Notes under the pieces: generated by a model
What the model saw: the letters and a program-made list of their open reading frames with translations, nothing else
Databases searched by the model: none
What the model was told of the DNA's origin: nothing
Origin: Rhodoblastus acidophilus
GTDB lineage: Bacteria; Pseudomonadota; Alphaproteobacteria; Rhizobiales; Beijerinckiaceae
Assembly (NCBI RefSeq): GCF_009720655.1
Contig: NZ_WNKS01000001.1
Span: 434,001 to 498,000 of the forward strand
Direction: 5' to 3'
Length of the DNA stretch: 64,000 nt
Part shown: positions 42,893 through 51,410 of the stretch, piece after piece
How positions within the stretch are numbered: position 1 is the stretch's first letter
How the letters are laid out: the number at the start of each line of letters is the position of its first letter
Program-made: the position numbers and the translations under genes

Positions 42893-43863
42893 ATCTGCAT
42901 CAACTCCGCATCTTCTGCGCCATCGCCCAATCCAAGACGCTGACGCAGGCGGCCAAGCAGATCGGGCTGACGCAACCCACGCTGTCGCAGCAATTGTCGA
43001 GCCTGGAGGAAAAGGTCGGCACAAAACTGTTCGAGCGCACGCTGAACCAGATGGAGCTGACCGTCGCGGGCGAATTTTTGCTGCGCCGCGCGCTGCACAT
43101 TCTCAGCGAGGTCGAGGGCGCCGAGGAACAGTTGCGCGAATTCGCCTCGGGCAAGCGCGGCGTGATCCGCCTCGCCGGCATCAATTCCATCGTGCGCGCG
43201 GTGGCGCCGCAGGCCATTTTGATGCTGCGCGAGCGCCTGCCCGAGGTCGAGTTCGACATTCACGAACTGGCCCCGACCGAGGTCCTGGACTTGCTCTATG
43301 CGCGCCAGATCAACATCGGTCTGGTCGCGGTGGGGTCGCTGCCCAAAAGCAACGTGTCCTTCAAGGAAGTCCCGGTGGTGACCGATCCCTATGTGCTGGT
43401 GACGCCGGCCGGACTCGGCCTCGCGGACCTCGCCGACCCCGACGATCTCGCGCCGGAAAGGCGTGAAATCCTGAAGAACTGCATCAGTTTCGCCTTCGCC
43501 TCGCAATGGTCGCGGCGCCTCGAGAACTGGCGCCACCAGATGTTTCCGGGGCATCGGCAGGTCGCGCAATGCCGCAGCTACGATGTCGCCCTGAGTTTTG
43601 TGCGCGCGGGGATCGGCGTGTGCGTCGCGCCCGCGCTCGCCGTGCATGAGGACGGGCGCAGCCTGGAAGGGGTGGACCTCTACGCGACAAACCTTCCGGC
43701 GCGCCAGACCGTCGCGCTGGTCCCCGCGCAAAGCCTGCGCATCGACCCCTACAAGACGTTTGTCGACGCGCTCCGCGAGGCCGGGGCGGCGACGCCCCTG
43801 CCGCGCATCCTGCCCATGCCGCGCTTCATGACGCGCGCCGCGGAGCTGGCGGAGTTGAGCTGA
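42889..43863 (+). CDS. LysR-family regulator, likely controlling the U32 operon
   Basis: A 324-residue LysR protein with the N-terminal winged helix (MNLHQLRIFCAIAQSKTLTQ, LTQPTLSQQLSSLEE) and an effector domain from about residue 92 (VIRLAGINSIVRAVAPQAIL). It is translationally coupled to the phosphatase/aminotransferase fusion upstream and is followed, after 143 bp, by the U32 operon on the same strand. LysR proteins usually control adjacent genes, so the U32 operon is the likely target. The long gap before the first U32 gene would hold the operator. The ligand is unknown. Confidence 0.92.
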   Translation: MNLHQLRIFCAIAQSKTLTQAAKQIGLTQPTLSQQLSSLEEKVGTKLFERTLNQMELTVAGEFLLRRALHILSEVEGAEEQLREFASGKRGVIRLAGINSIVRAVAPQAILMLRERLPEVEFDIHELAPTEVLDLLYARQINIGLVAVGSLPKSNVSFKEVPVVTDPYVLVTPAGLGLADLADPDDLAPERREILKNCISFAFASQWSRRLENWRHQMFPGHRQVAQCRSYDVALSFVRAGIGVCVAPALAVHEDGRSLEGVDLYATNLPARQTVALVPAQSLRIDPYKTFVDALREAGAATPLPRILPMPRFMTRAAELAELS

Positions 43864-44006
43864 GCTATTGGAAAGACCAATGGCGCCCATAGATTTACAC
43901 CGGCGCGAACCGCCGCCTATCATCCGTTTATAAAGAAACCGAAACGCAGACGCCCCGCCAAACGAGGCAAGAACAAAAGCGTTCGGATCAGGGAGTGGAC
44001 ACAAAA

Positions 44007-45014
44007 ATGGTCATGATGATGGCCCCGGGTGGCACCCGGGACATGTGCCGTCTCGTGCTCGACGAGGGCGCGGACGCGGTTTACGTTGGCGTGGTCGGCT
44101 GGAGCCGCCGGGGCGCCGAGCACGAACTTTCCGATGACGATATCCGCCATGTGATCGACGACGCTTCCGCGCGGGGTCGCGAGGTGCGCATCGTCGTCAA
44201 CACGCTGCCCAGCTCCACCGAAATCCCCATGTTCGTCGAGCGCATCGCGCAATATGCGGGCTGGGGCGCCAAGGGGTTCATGATCAGCGATGTCGGCTGC
44301 ATGCGGCTGGTGCGCGATCTGCTGCCCGAGGTCGCGGTTCACACCAGCGTCGGCTGCGGCGTCACCAATTTCGAGGACGTCCGCTTCCTGCGCGACAACG
44401 GCGCGACCCATGTCGTGCTGCCCTATCGCATGACCGTCAAGGAAATCGCCGAGATCAAGCAAAAGACCGGCGTCGGCATCGAGGTTTTTCTGTTCAAGAC
44501 CCCGTCGGGCGGCAAGATTTGTCCCGGCAAATGCATGATGTCCAGCTATTTCAGTTACCGCCGCTGGCTGGACGAGACCGGCAAGGACCATTTTTATGGC
44601 AGCGCCAGCCGTGGCGGCGATTGCCTGCGCGTGTGCCAGACGGAATGGGATTTTGGTCCCGATGATTCCTTCATCCGTCACGGCATGACCATCAAGACCA
44701 ATCCGGCTTTGTGGCTCGACGAACTCCCGGCCTATCTGGCGGCGGGGGTCGATTGTCTCAAAGTGCCGGGACGCGACCGCTCCGATCTTTTGGTGCGCGA
44801 CATCGTGCGTTTCTATCGCCGCGTGCTCGATGTGATCCAGGAAAGCGACCGCCCGGATCTCTCGGGTTTCCGCGACGAACTGCTGGTCTTCCATCAGCGC
44901 TGGAAGGTCGAGCGCGGCATCCGCGACAACCGCCTGATTGGCGAGGCCGAGCGTGAGGCGCGGCGCGTCGAGCGCGCGCAAGTGTCCGCGAAAAATTTCG
45001 AAGTCGTGATCTGA
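44007..45014 (+). CDS. U32-family Fe-S protein, UbiU-like (first copy)
   Basis: A 335-residue U32 ('peptidase U32') protein. The N-terminal APGGTRDMCRLVLDEGADAV and VYVGVVGWSRR fit the U32 barrel. Four cysteines in KICPGKCMMSSYFSYRR and GGDCLRVCQTEW form the two CxxxC pairs that hold a [4Fe-4S] cluster in UbiU and UbiV. Characterised members (UbiU/UbiV, RlhA, TrhP) support O2-independent hydroxylation of ubiquinone precursors or RNA, with prephenate as oxygen donor. They are not proven proteases. The ATG at 44007 is chosen because it aligns with the fourth copy (MVALMGPGG); a GTG at 43995 is in frame. It is the first gene of the operon. Confidence 0.88.
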   Translation: MVMMMAPGGTRDMCRLVLDEGADAVYVGVVGWSRRGAEHELSDDDIRHVIDDASARGREVRIVVNTLPSSTEIPMFVERIAQYAGWGAKGFMISDVGCMRLVRDLLPEVAVHTSVGCGVTNFEDVRFLRDNGATHVVLPYRMTVKEIAEIKQKTGVGIEVFLFKTPSGGKICPGKCMMSSYFSYRRWLDETGKDHFYGSASRGGDCLRVCQTEWDFGPDDSFIRHGMTIKTNPALWLDELPAYLAAGVDCLKVPGRDRSDLLVRDIVRFYRRVLDVIQESDRPDLSGFRDELLVFHQRWKVERGIRDNRLIGEAEREARRVERAQVSAKNFEVVI

Positions 45015-45022
45015 GGTTTTAC

Positions 45023-45937
45023 ATGTTTGAGCTTTCGACCAATGTGGCGTCGCCGCAGCAGCTTCGCCGTGGGGATTTTTCCGCCTATGACGCCCTCTAT
45101 CTCGGCGAATTCTCCTGCCTGAGCTATCCCAACAATTTTTGCGCCCACCCGGAATTTCTGGCGGACGCCGTGGCGCAGGTTCATGAGATGGGCAAAAAAG
45201 CCTATCTGCGTCTGTTCGCGGTGCCGAGCAACCACGACCTGCCCACGGTGCGCAACGTCATCAAAACGGCGCTTGGCCTGCCGTTTGATGGTTTTGAGGT
45301 CCACAATCTCGGCCTGCTGCAAATGCTCAAGGAGATGGGCAACACCAAGCCTATTCATCTCGGCGTGTTCGGCAATTTGTACACCGACGCCACCGCGCGC
45401 GTTGTAAAAGATTACGGCGTCACCCGCGTCTATCCCAATCCGGAACTGAGCCTCGACGAGGCCATTTATATCCGCGACAACACGCCGATCGACGTTCTGA
45501 TTCCCGTGCATGGCAAGATTCCGCTGGTGGTGGCGGAGACCTGTTTTATTCACGAAAACTCCGGCGGACTGCCCGGCGAGGACTGCAAGTTCAAGTGCTC
45601 GCAGGAGCATTGGCTGACCCGCGCCTCCGGCGACTGGTCGCTGAAGGACACGGGTTGCATGACGCTGAGCGGCGCCGATCTGTGCATGCTCGAACATGTC
45701 GACAAACTCGCGGCGGCCAAGCTCAACGCTTTTTACGTGCAGAGCCACGGCGAGAGCCCCGACTATATCGCCACCGTCGGGCGCATCTACCGCGACGCGT
45801 TTTCGCGCGCCTTCGCCGGCGTGGCCGAGGGCGATGTGGGGCCGCAACTGGAGCAGCTCGCGGGGCTCGCCAAAATGGGCCTGTGCAACGGCTATTACTT
45901 TGGCGACGCCGGCCGCCGCTATGTGGGGCGCGCATGA
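45023..45937 (+). CDS. U32-family Fe-S protein, UbiV-like
   Basis: A 304-residue U32 protein of the shorter, UbiV-like kind. It starts MFELSTNVASPQQLRRGDFS rather than with the APGG motif of its neighbours, and carries YLGEFSCLSYPNNFCAHPEF, then a different cysteine pattern (ETCFIHENSGG, EDCKFKCSQEHW, DTGCMTL). UbiU and UbiV act as a heterodimer, each with one [4Fe-4S] cluster, so this protein probably pairs with one of the three UbiU-like copies. It lies 8 bp after the first copy and is ATGA-coupled to the next. The substrate is unknown. Confidence 0.85.
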   Translation: MFELSTNVASPQQLRRGDFSAYDALYLGEFSCLSYPNNFCAHPEFLADAVAQVHEMGKKAYLRLFAVPSNHDLPTVRNVIKTALGLPFDGFEVHNLGLLQMLKEMGNTKPIHLGVFGNLYTDATARVVKDYGVTRVYPNPELSLDEAIYIRDNTPIDVLIPVHGKIPLVVAETCFIHENSGGLPGEDCKFKCSQEHWLTRASGDWSLKDTGCMTLSGADLCMLEHVDKLAAAKLNAFYVQSHGESPDYIATVGRIYRDAFSRAFAGVAEGDVGPQLEQLAGLAKMGLCNGYYFGDAGRRYVGRA

Positions 45938-46920
45938 GCGCGCCCGCCCTTCTCGCGCCGGGCGGCACGCTCGAAATGGCGAGGGTCGCCGTCGATGAGG
46001 GGGCGGACATCGTCTATGTGGGACCGCTGGGCTGGAGCCGGCGGCCCTACGAATCCGAAATGACGGACGAGGATATCCGCGCCGCCATCGCTTACGCCCG
46101 CGAAAACGGGCGGCAGGTTCGCGTCGTCCTCAACACCTTTCCAAGCCCGTTCGAAATGGACGATTTCGCGCGGAAGGTGGAGCTTTACGCGGCGTGGGGC
46201 GCCTCAGGCTTCATCGTCACCGATCCCGGCGCCATCAGGCTGATCCGGGGCCTCGTTCCCGACACGCTGATCCATGTCAGCATCGGCAGCGGCGTCACCA
46301 ATTCCTGGGACGCGGAATTCTATCGCGAGATCGGCGCGGACGTGATCATCCTGCCCTATCGTTGGGGTGAGGAGGAAATTGCGGAGACCCGCTGCGTCTC
46401 CGGCATCGGCCTCGAAGTGTTTTTGTTTGAGACGGTGCAGACCGGAAAAATCTGCCCGGGCAAATGCATCATGTCGAGCTATCTGAAATTCCGCGAATGG
46501 CTCGACATCGAGGGCAAGGCGACCTCCGGCAGCGCCAACCGGGGCGCGAAGGAATGCTATCGCGTCTGCCAGACCAACTGGGAATTTTCATCCGAGGACG
46601 ACGATCCCGTAAAACTGAAATTGCGGCGCGACGCGCGGTTGATGCTGGAACAATTGCCCGCGTTTATCGAACTGGGCGTGGAGTGCTTCAAGATTTCCGG
46701 GCGCGAGCGGCCGGTTCCCATGATTCGCGATCTCGTGCGGTTCTATCGCAAGGCGCTCGACGGAATCGCGGCCGGGCAGACCGACATGTCGGTTTACGTC
46801 GATGAACTCGCGACGCTGCGTGAACGCTGGACAGTGGAAAAGCGCAAGCGCGTCAATGTGCTCATGGATCGCGCCGACCATTACGCTGATGCAGCGCCGA
46901 CTCTGGCGGTCGCCCAATGA
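45934..46920 (+). CDS. U32-family Fe-S protein, UbiU-like (second copy)
   Basis: A 328-residue paralogue of the first U32 gene. APGGTLEMARVAVDEGADIV and YVGPLGWSRRPYESEMTDED align with both other UbiU-like copies. The cluster cysteines are in KICPGKCIMSSYLKF and KECYRVCQTNW. Near the C-terminus ECFKISGRERPVPMIRDLVR matches the conserved K(I/V)xGRxR segment of U32 proteins. The true start is the ATG at 45934, inside the stop of the UbiV-like gene; longer upstream frames are not real. Three non-identical UbiU-like copies in one operon suggest either several hydroxylation steps or one hetero-oligomer. Confidence 0.88.
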   Translation: MSAPALLAPGGTLEMARVAVDEGADIVYVGPLGWSRRPYESEMTDEDIRAAIAYARENGRQVRVVLNTFPSPFEMDDFARKVELYAAWGASGFIVTDPGAIRLIRGLVPDTLIHVSIGSGVTNSWDAEFYREIGADVIILPYRWGEEEIAETRCVSGIGLEVFLFETVQTGKICPGKCIMSSYLKFREWLDIEGKATSGSANRGAKECYRVCQTNWEFSSEDDDPVKLKLRRDARLMLEQLPAFIELGVECFKISGRERPVPMIRDLVRFYRKALDGIAAGQTDMSVYVDELATLRERWTVEKRKRVNVLMDRADHYADAAPTLAVAQ

Positions 46921-47798
46921 ATTTTCTGCGCGCTGCTTTCGAATCGAGTGGCAGTCCGTCGTGGGTGATGCGGGTGATCCGGTCGCAGGGCCTGGACCGC
47001 CTCCACGGTTTTGAGCTGGAGTTGGTGCTTGGCGGCGATCTTGGCGACCGCCGCGCGCAGGCCACGCAACATGTGCTGGCGCAAGGCCGCGCCGATCTGA
47101 TCGACACCGACTGGCTGTCCATCGCCCGTAGCAAGGACACGGATGCGCCGCTGACCGCCGTCTTTCCCTATGGGAAAATCATGGGCGCCTTGGTGGTCGC
47201 CGCGGCATCGGGAATCGACAGCCTGAACGATTTGCGCGGCCGGCGCGTGGGCGTCATCCGGGCTTCAGACAAGAACTGGCTGGTTGCGCGCGCGGCCTGT
47301 CGCAAGCGCCATGGTTTTGATCCGCGGGACGTTGTGCGGCTCGCCGAGGCGCTGTCCAAGACCGAGTTGTTGCGCAGGCTCGAGGCCGGCGAAGTGGAGG
47401 TCGCCACGCTGCCCTGGCATCTGGCCCCGCGCGTCACCGCGAGCGGAAAATTTCGTCAGCTCTGCGACGTGCTCGACTTGCTGCCCGAGCTCGGCGCGCC
47501 GTCGATCCCCACCACCTTTTTTGCGGCGCGGCCTGAATTCGCCGAGACCCATCCAAGACTGATCGCGGGGTTCATCGCGGCCTATCGCGATGCGGTCGCC
47601 CTCATGCGCGCCGACGAACAGGTGTGGCGCGAGGCGGCGGCGCAGCCGGGCGATGACGCGGCCGTGCTCGCCGCTCTGCGCGCCGCGTGGTTGCGCCGGA
47701 TTTGCGATGAGTGGCCGGACGACGCGCGCGAAACAAAAAAATTGGACGATTTCTTTGAACGGCTGTCGCGGGATTCGTTGGTCCCGGAGCACGCATAA
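46917..47798 (+). CDS. Solute-binding-fold protein without signal peptide (NMT1/THI5/SsuA-like)
   Basis: A 293-residue protein with the type II periplasmic-binding fold of the NMT1/SsuA group: FPYGKIMGALVVAAASGIDS, DLRGRRVGVIRASDKNWLVA and LLRRLEAGEVEVATLPWHLA. Unlike transport proteins it has no signal peptide or lipobox, and no permease or ATPase gene is nearby. It is embedded by ATGA overlap after a U32 gene. Cytoplasmic relatives of this fold include enzymes such as THI5 and the MqnA/MqnD proteins of menaquinone synthesis, so it may be an enzyme or a substrate carrier for the pathway. No catalytic residue can be assigned. Confidence 0.75.
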   Translation: MNFLRAAFESSGSPSWVMRVIRSQGLDRLHGFELELVLGGDLGDRRAQATQHVLAQGRADLIDTDWLSIARSKDTDAPLTAVFPYGKIMGALVVAAASGIDSLNDLRGRRVGVIRASDKNWLVARAACRKRHGFDPRDVVRLAEALSKTELLRRLEAGEVEVATLPWHLAPRVTASGKFRQLCDVLDLLPELGAPSIPTTFFAARPEFAETHPRLIAGFIAAYRDAVALMRADEQVWREAAAQPGDDAAVLAALRAAWLRRICDEWPDDARETKKLDDFFERLSRDSLVPEHA

Positions 47799-47820
47799 AG
47801 CCGGCGAATGGGGGGAACAA

Positions 47821-48771
47821 ATGGTTGCTTTGATGGGACCGGGCGGCACGTTCGACATGGCGGTGGCCGCCTTGCAGCGCGGCTGCGATTCCGTCTTCGT
47901 CGGACCCAAGGGCTGGAGCCGCCGGCCCGCCTCCGACGAGCTGGAGGAAGAGGAAATTCGCGATCTCATCCACTGGGCGAAGCCGCTCGGCAAGGATGTG
48001 CGCGTCGCCATCAATGTCATGCCCAACCCGGAGGAAATTCCCGCCTTCCTGCTGAAGGTCGAGCGCTACGCTCTGTGGGGCGCCGGCGGCGTGATGATCT
48101 GCGATCCCGGCTGCATCAAGCTGGTGCGCGAGCGCTGCCCCGACCTCGACATCCACGTCAGCGTCACGGCGGGCGTGTTCAATTCGCGCGACATCAGTTT
48201 TTATCGCGACCTCGGCGCCAACATCGTCGTCATACCCTATCGCTGGGGGACGAATGAGCTGGAGGAGGTCCGCGACGAGACCGGCGTCAGCCTGGAAGCC
48301 TTCATGTTCCAGACGGTGAAGCGCGGCCGCATCTGTCCGGGACGCTGCTATTCCTCCAGCTATTTTCTCATCGCGCACGAGCACGATTCGGCGGGCAAGG
48401 ATCACCATGTCGGCAGCGCCAGCCGGGGCGGCTCCTGCCATCGCATCTGCCGGGCGAAATGGGACCTCGCCATCGACGAACAGGAGGTGTCCGGCAATCC
48501 CGATTTGAAGGCGTCGCCGGAACTGCTGCTTTGGGAATTGCCGGACTATGTCCGGCTCGGCGTCGACCGCTTCAAGATTCCCGGACGCGAGCGTTCGGTC
48601 AATCTGGTCGCCGACATCTGCGGCTTCTATCGTCGCGCACTCGACCATGTGCTCGCCGGCAACGACGATGTCTCCGGTTTCGCCGAGGAATGGGACGAAA
48701 TTCGTGTGCGCTGGACGCGCGAGCGCTGCCGTCGCGACGATGGGCGCATCGCCCATGCGCAGGCCTCCTGA
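47821..48771 (+). CDS. U32-family Fe-S protein, UbiU-like (third copy)
   Basis: A 316-residue U32 protein starting MVALMGPGGTFDMAVAALQR, with VFVGPKGWSRRPASDELEEE and cluster cysteines in RICPGRCYSSSYFL and GGSCHRICRAKW. RFKIPGRERSVNLVADICGF is the usual C-terminal segment. It is the most distant of the three UbiU-like copies (ICR instead of VCQ around the last cysteine, as in true UbiU with its CR pair). The ATG follows a GGGGGG-rich ribosome site and lies 22 bp after the binding-fold protein gene. It is followed by the dikinase gene after 23 bp. Confidence 0.88.
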   Translation: MVALMGPGGTFDMAVAALQRGCDSVFVGPKGWSRRPASDELEEEEIRDLIHWAKPLGKDVRVAINVMPNPEEIPAFLLKVERYALWGAGGVMICDPGCIKLVRERCPDLDIHVSVTAGVFNSRDISFYRDLGANIVVIPYRWGTNELEEVRDETGVSLEAFMFQTVKRGRICPGRCYSSSYFLIAHEHDSAGKDHHVGSASRGGSCHRICRAKWDLAIDEQEVSGNPDLKASPELLLWELPDYVRLGVDRFKIPGRERSVNLVADICGFYRRALDHVLAGNDDVSGFAEEWDEIRVRWTRERCRRDDGRIAHAQAS

Positions 48772-48794
48772 ACCCTCTCGACGGATGCGAACGC

Positions 48795-51410
48795 ATGACC
48801 GGCGTTTCTGTTTGCGTTTCCGAAATGACCTTAGTTCCGCCGCTTGAGGCGCCCGCACGGCGGGATTTTATTCTAGGCCTCGACGAGATTGGCCCGGACG
48901 ACGCCGGCCTCGTCGGCGGCAAGGCGTTTCCGCTCGCAACGCTGCTTCAGAGCGGCTTTTGCGTGCCCAATGGGTTTTGCGTCACCTCAAATGCGTTCCA
49001 CGCGCGCATCGGCGAGGACGCCGTTCTGCCTGACGACCTGCGCGAAGACCTTGCTGAGGCTTGGCGCCGCAGCGGCTTTCGCAACGCGGCGGTGCGCAGT
49101 TCCGCGACCGAGGAGGATGGCCGCGAAACCTCCTGGGCGGGCGTGTTTCCCACCGTGCTGCCGGTGCGCGACGCCGACGAGATGATCGCCGCGGTCCAAA
49201 CCTGTTTTCGCGCGCTTCATGCGCCGGAAGCGGAATTTTTGCGGTCACACCGCCGGCGGAGCGCGCGTCCTGCCATGGCTGTCCTGGTTCAGGAGCTGGT
49301 TGAGGCGGAGGCGGCCGGAATCGTGTTTACCGCCAATCCCGTCACCGGCGCGCGCGGCGAGATCGTGATCAACGCCATTCGCGGCCTGGGCGAGCCGCTC
49401 GCTTCGGGCCGCGTCAACGGCGACATGGTCGTCGCCGGGCGCGATGGCGCGATCCGATCGCAGGTCGTCTCGGATCAGGCGTTCATGCTGACCTCCGAAG
49501 GCCCGGTGCCGCTGGCGGAGGCGAAGCCGGCCCTGACGCGGGCGCAAGCTGAAAAACTCGCGCATCTCGCCGTGGAGGTCGAAGATGTGTTCGGCTGTCC
49601 GCAGGACATCGAATTCGCGATTGCTGACGGCCGTGTTCATCTGCTTCAGGCGCGTCCGATCACCGGCGTCGATTCGGCGGCGGTCGGCGAGGCGGAAATC
49701 GCCGGATATCTCGACAAGGCGCGCGTGCGCCTGTCAAAACGGGTGGCGATCCTGCGGCGGCAGGGACGGCTCACGGGACGGCGGGCGATCTTCAGCAGCG
49801 GCAATATCGGCGAATTGCTGCCCACGCCGACGCCGATGAGTTTTGGCCTGTTTCGCGCGATTTTCGCCGGTCCCGGCGGCGCCATCGCGGCGGGACGCCA
49901 AAAGCTCGGCTATGCGCTGGACGCAGACGCCGCCGACCCGCTCTATGAGGAGATTTGCGGACAGCCCTATTTCAATGTCGAGATCGACGCCAAAACCTTT
50001 TGCATCGGCGCGCCGATCGACGTGGACGACATTCTCGACAGCATCGCGCGCGAGCCCGGCCGCGCCTCCTATCCCGAATTTGGCCTGTACAGCCAGGGGC
50101 TGAGCCTTGACGACGCGCAAGCGCGCCACGGCGAAGCCGAGGGGTTTTTGCGACATGCCGCTTTCTGGCGGTTTCACGCGAGAATGCGCGCGGCGGCCCG
50201 CGCCCTGCTGCGCCGCGGCGCACAAGACGAAGCCGACTGGTTCCAGGCGTTGAAGCCCCCCCGTCCCGATGAAATCGAAGGCTCGGCCGCGGACCTGCTT
50301 GCGGCGTTCCAGCGGCGCCTCGAACGGCTTCGAAAACTCTGCGTCGATTTCGTCATGGCCGCGCGCCTCGCCTTTTTCTTCGCCGATCTCGTGCGCTGGC
50401 GGCTGCGCCGCCATTTGGGGGATGACCGGCTGATCGGCGAATTGCTCAAGGGCCTCGACGGATCCATGGTGACGCAGCAGGCCTTCGACCTCGAAAAGCT
50501 CGCCCAGGGCCACGTTTCTAGCGAATCTTTCCTCGCCGCCTATGGCCATTGCGCCGCCAACGAACTCGAAATTTCGCTGCCGCGCTTCGCCGAGGAGCCC
50601 CAAATCCTCGATAGGCTGTTGCGCGACCTCTCCGCCTCCGGCCGACGTCCGGCCGCCGAATTCTGCGCGCAGCAGCGCCAGCGCCGCGAAGCGCAGCGGG
50701 AGGTTCGCCGCCAGCTGATGGACGCTGGCGTCGTGGAGCCGGAAATTCGCGCCTTCTTCGCCGACCTGCGCCTCGCCCAAAACTTCCTGCCGCGCCGCGA
50801 AACCGCAAAACATTTTTATACGGGCGAATATCGAGGGCTGCGCGGCCTTCTGCTCGAAATCAATGGGCGGCTGGGCTGGGCCGAGGGCGACATTTTCCAC
50901 CTTGAGCCCGAGGAGATCGGAGGGGCGTTGGCGCGTCCCGACGCGTTCGCGCCATTGGTGTGCGCGCGGCGGCGTGAAAGAAAGATCGCGGCTCTGCTCG
51001 CCGCCGAGCGCCGCATCCCCGCCGTCATCTTCGCCGACGCGCTTGACAAAATTGGCGCCCGCGTCGAGGTTGCGACCTCGGGAGCCTTTGTCGGCGCACC
51101 CGTTGCCCCCGGCGCCGTGGTCGGCCGCGTGATGTTGCTCGACGAGGGCGCGACCGGCGCGCCGCCCGGCTGCCGCCATGATCGCATCCTCGTCGCCCAT
51201 TCCGCCAATCTCGGTTTGGCGCCGTGGCTGCGGGTCGCCGCAGGTCTCATTGTCGAAGTCGGCGGCGTGCTCGCGCATGCCGCCTGCCAGGCGCGCGAGT
51301 CCGGCATTCCCGCCCTGGTGCTGGAGGGCGCGACCTCGCTATTGCGCGACGGCATGCTGGTCAGCCTCGACGGCGCGACCGGGCGTATCGAAATTCTGGA
51401 AATGTCATGA
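48795..51410 (+). CDS. PEP-synthase/rifampin-phosphotransferase-like dikinase
   Basis: An 871-residue protein. Residues about 25-320 are an ATP-grasp PEP/pyruvate-dikinase N-terminal domain (GLVGGKAFPLATLLQSGF, NAAVRSSATEEDGRETSWAG, VQELVEAEAAGIVFTANPVT, FGCPQDIEFAI). A long, less conserved middle follows (about 330-740). The C-terminal swivelling domain carries the phospho-histidine in EVGGVLAHAACQARESGIPA (H828). This order and length match rifampin phosphotransferase and related dikinases, which split ATP to AMP and Pi and move the beta-phosphate via histidine to an acceptor hydroxyl. Classic PEP synthase has a PEP-binding barrel at the C-terminus that is missing here. The acceptor may be a hydroxylated product of the U32 proteins (inference). 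It is ATGA-coupled to the SDR gene. Confidence 0.85.
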   Translation: MTGVSVCVSEMTLVPPLEAPARRDFILGLDEIGPDDAGLVGGKAFPLATLLQSGFCVPNGFCVTSNAFHARIGEDAVLPDDLREDLAEAWRRSGFRNAAVRSSATEEDGRETSWAGVFPTVLPVRDADEMIAAVQTCFRALHAPEAEFLRSHRRRSARPAMAVLVQELVEAEAAGIVFTANPVTGARGEIVINAIRGLGEPLASGRVNGDMVVAGRDGAIRSQVVSDQAFMLTSEGPVPLAEAKPALTRAQAEKLAHLAVEVEDVFGCPQDIEFAIADGRVHLLQARPITGVDSAAVGEAEIAGYLDKARVRLSKRVAILRRQGRLTGRRAIFSSGNIGELLPTPTPMSFGLFRAIFAGPGGAIAAGRQKLGYALDADAADPLYEEICGQPYFNVEIDAKTFCIGAPIDVDDILDSIAREPGRASYPEFGLYSQGLSLDDAQARHGEAEGFLRHAAFWRFHARMRAAARALLRRGAQDEADWFQALKPPRPDEIEGSAADLLAAFQRRLERLRKLCVDFVMAARLAFFFADLVRWRLRRHLGDDRLIGELLKGLDGSMVTQQAFDLEKLAQGHVSSESFLAAYGHCAANELEISLPRFAEEPQILDRLLRDLSASGRRPAAEFCAQQRQRREAQREVRRQLMDAGVVEPEIRAFFADLRLAQNFLPRRETAKHFYTGEYRGLRGLLLEINGRLGWAEGDIFHLEPEEIGGALARPDAFAPLVCARRRERKIAALLAAERRIPAVIFADALDKIGARVEVATSGAFVGAPVAPGAVVGRVMLLDEGATGAPPGCRHDRILVAHSANLGLAPWLRVAAGLIVEVGGVLAHAACQARESGIPALVLEGATSLLRDGMLVSLDGATGRIEILEMS

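Noticed and set aside
44007-48771. U32 proteins read as collagenases or peptidases
   Set aside because: The family name is historical; the conserved cluster cysteines and characterised relatives (UbiU/UbiV, RlhA, TrhP) point to hydroxylation, and no protease active site is visible.
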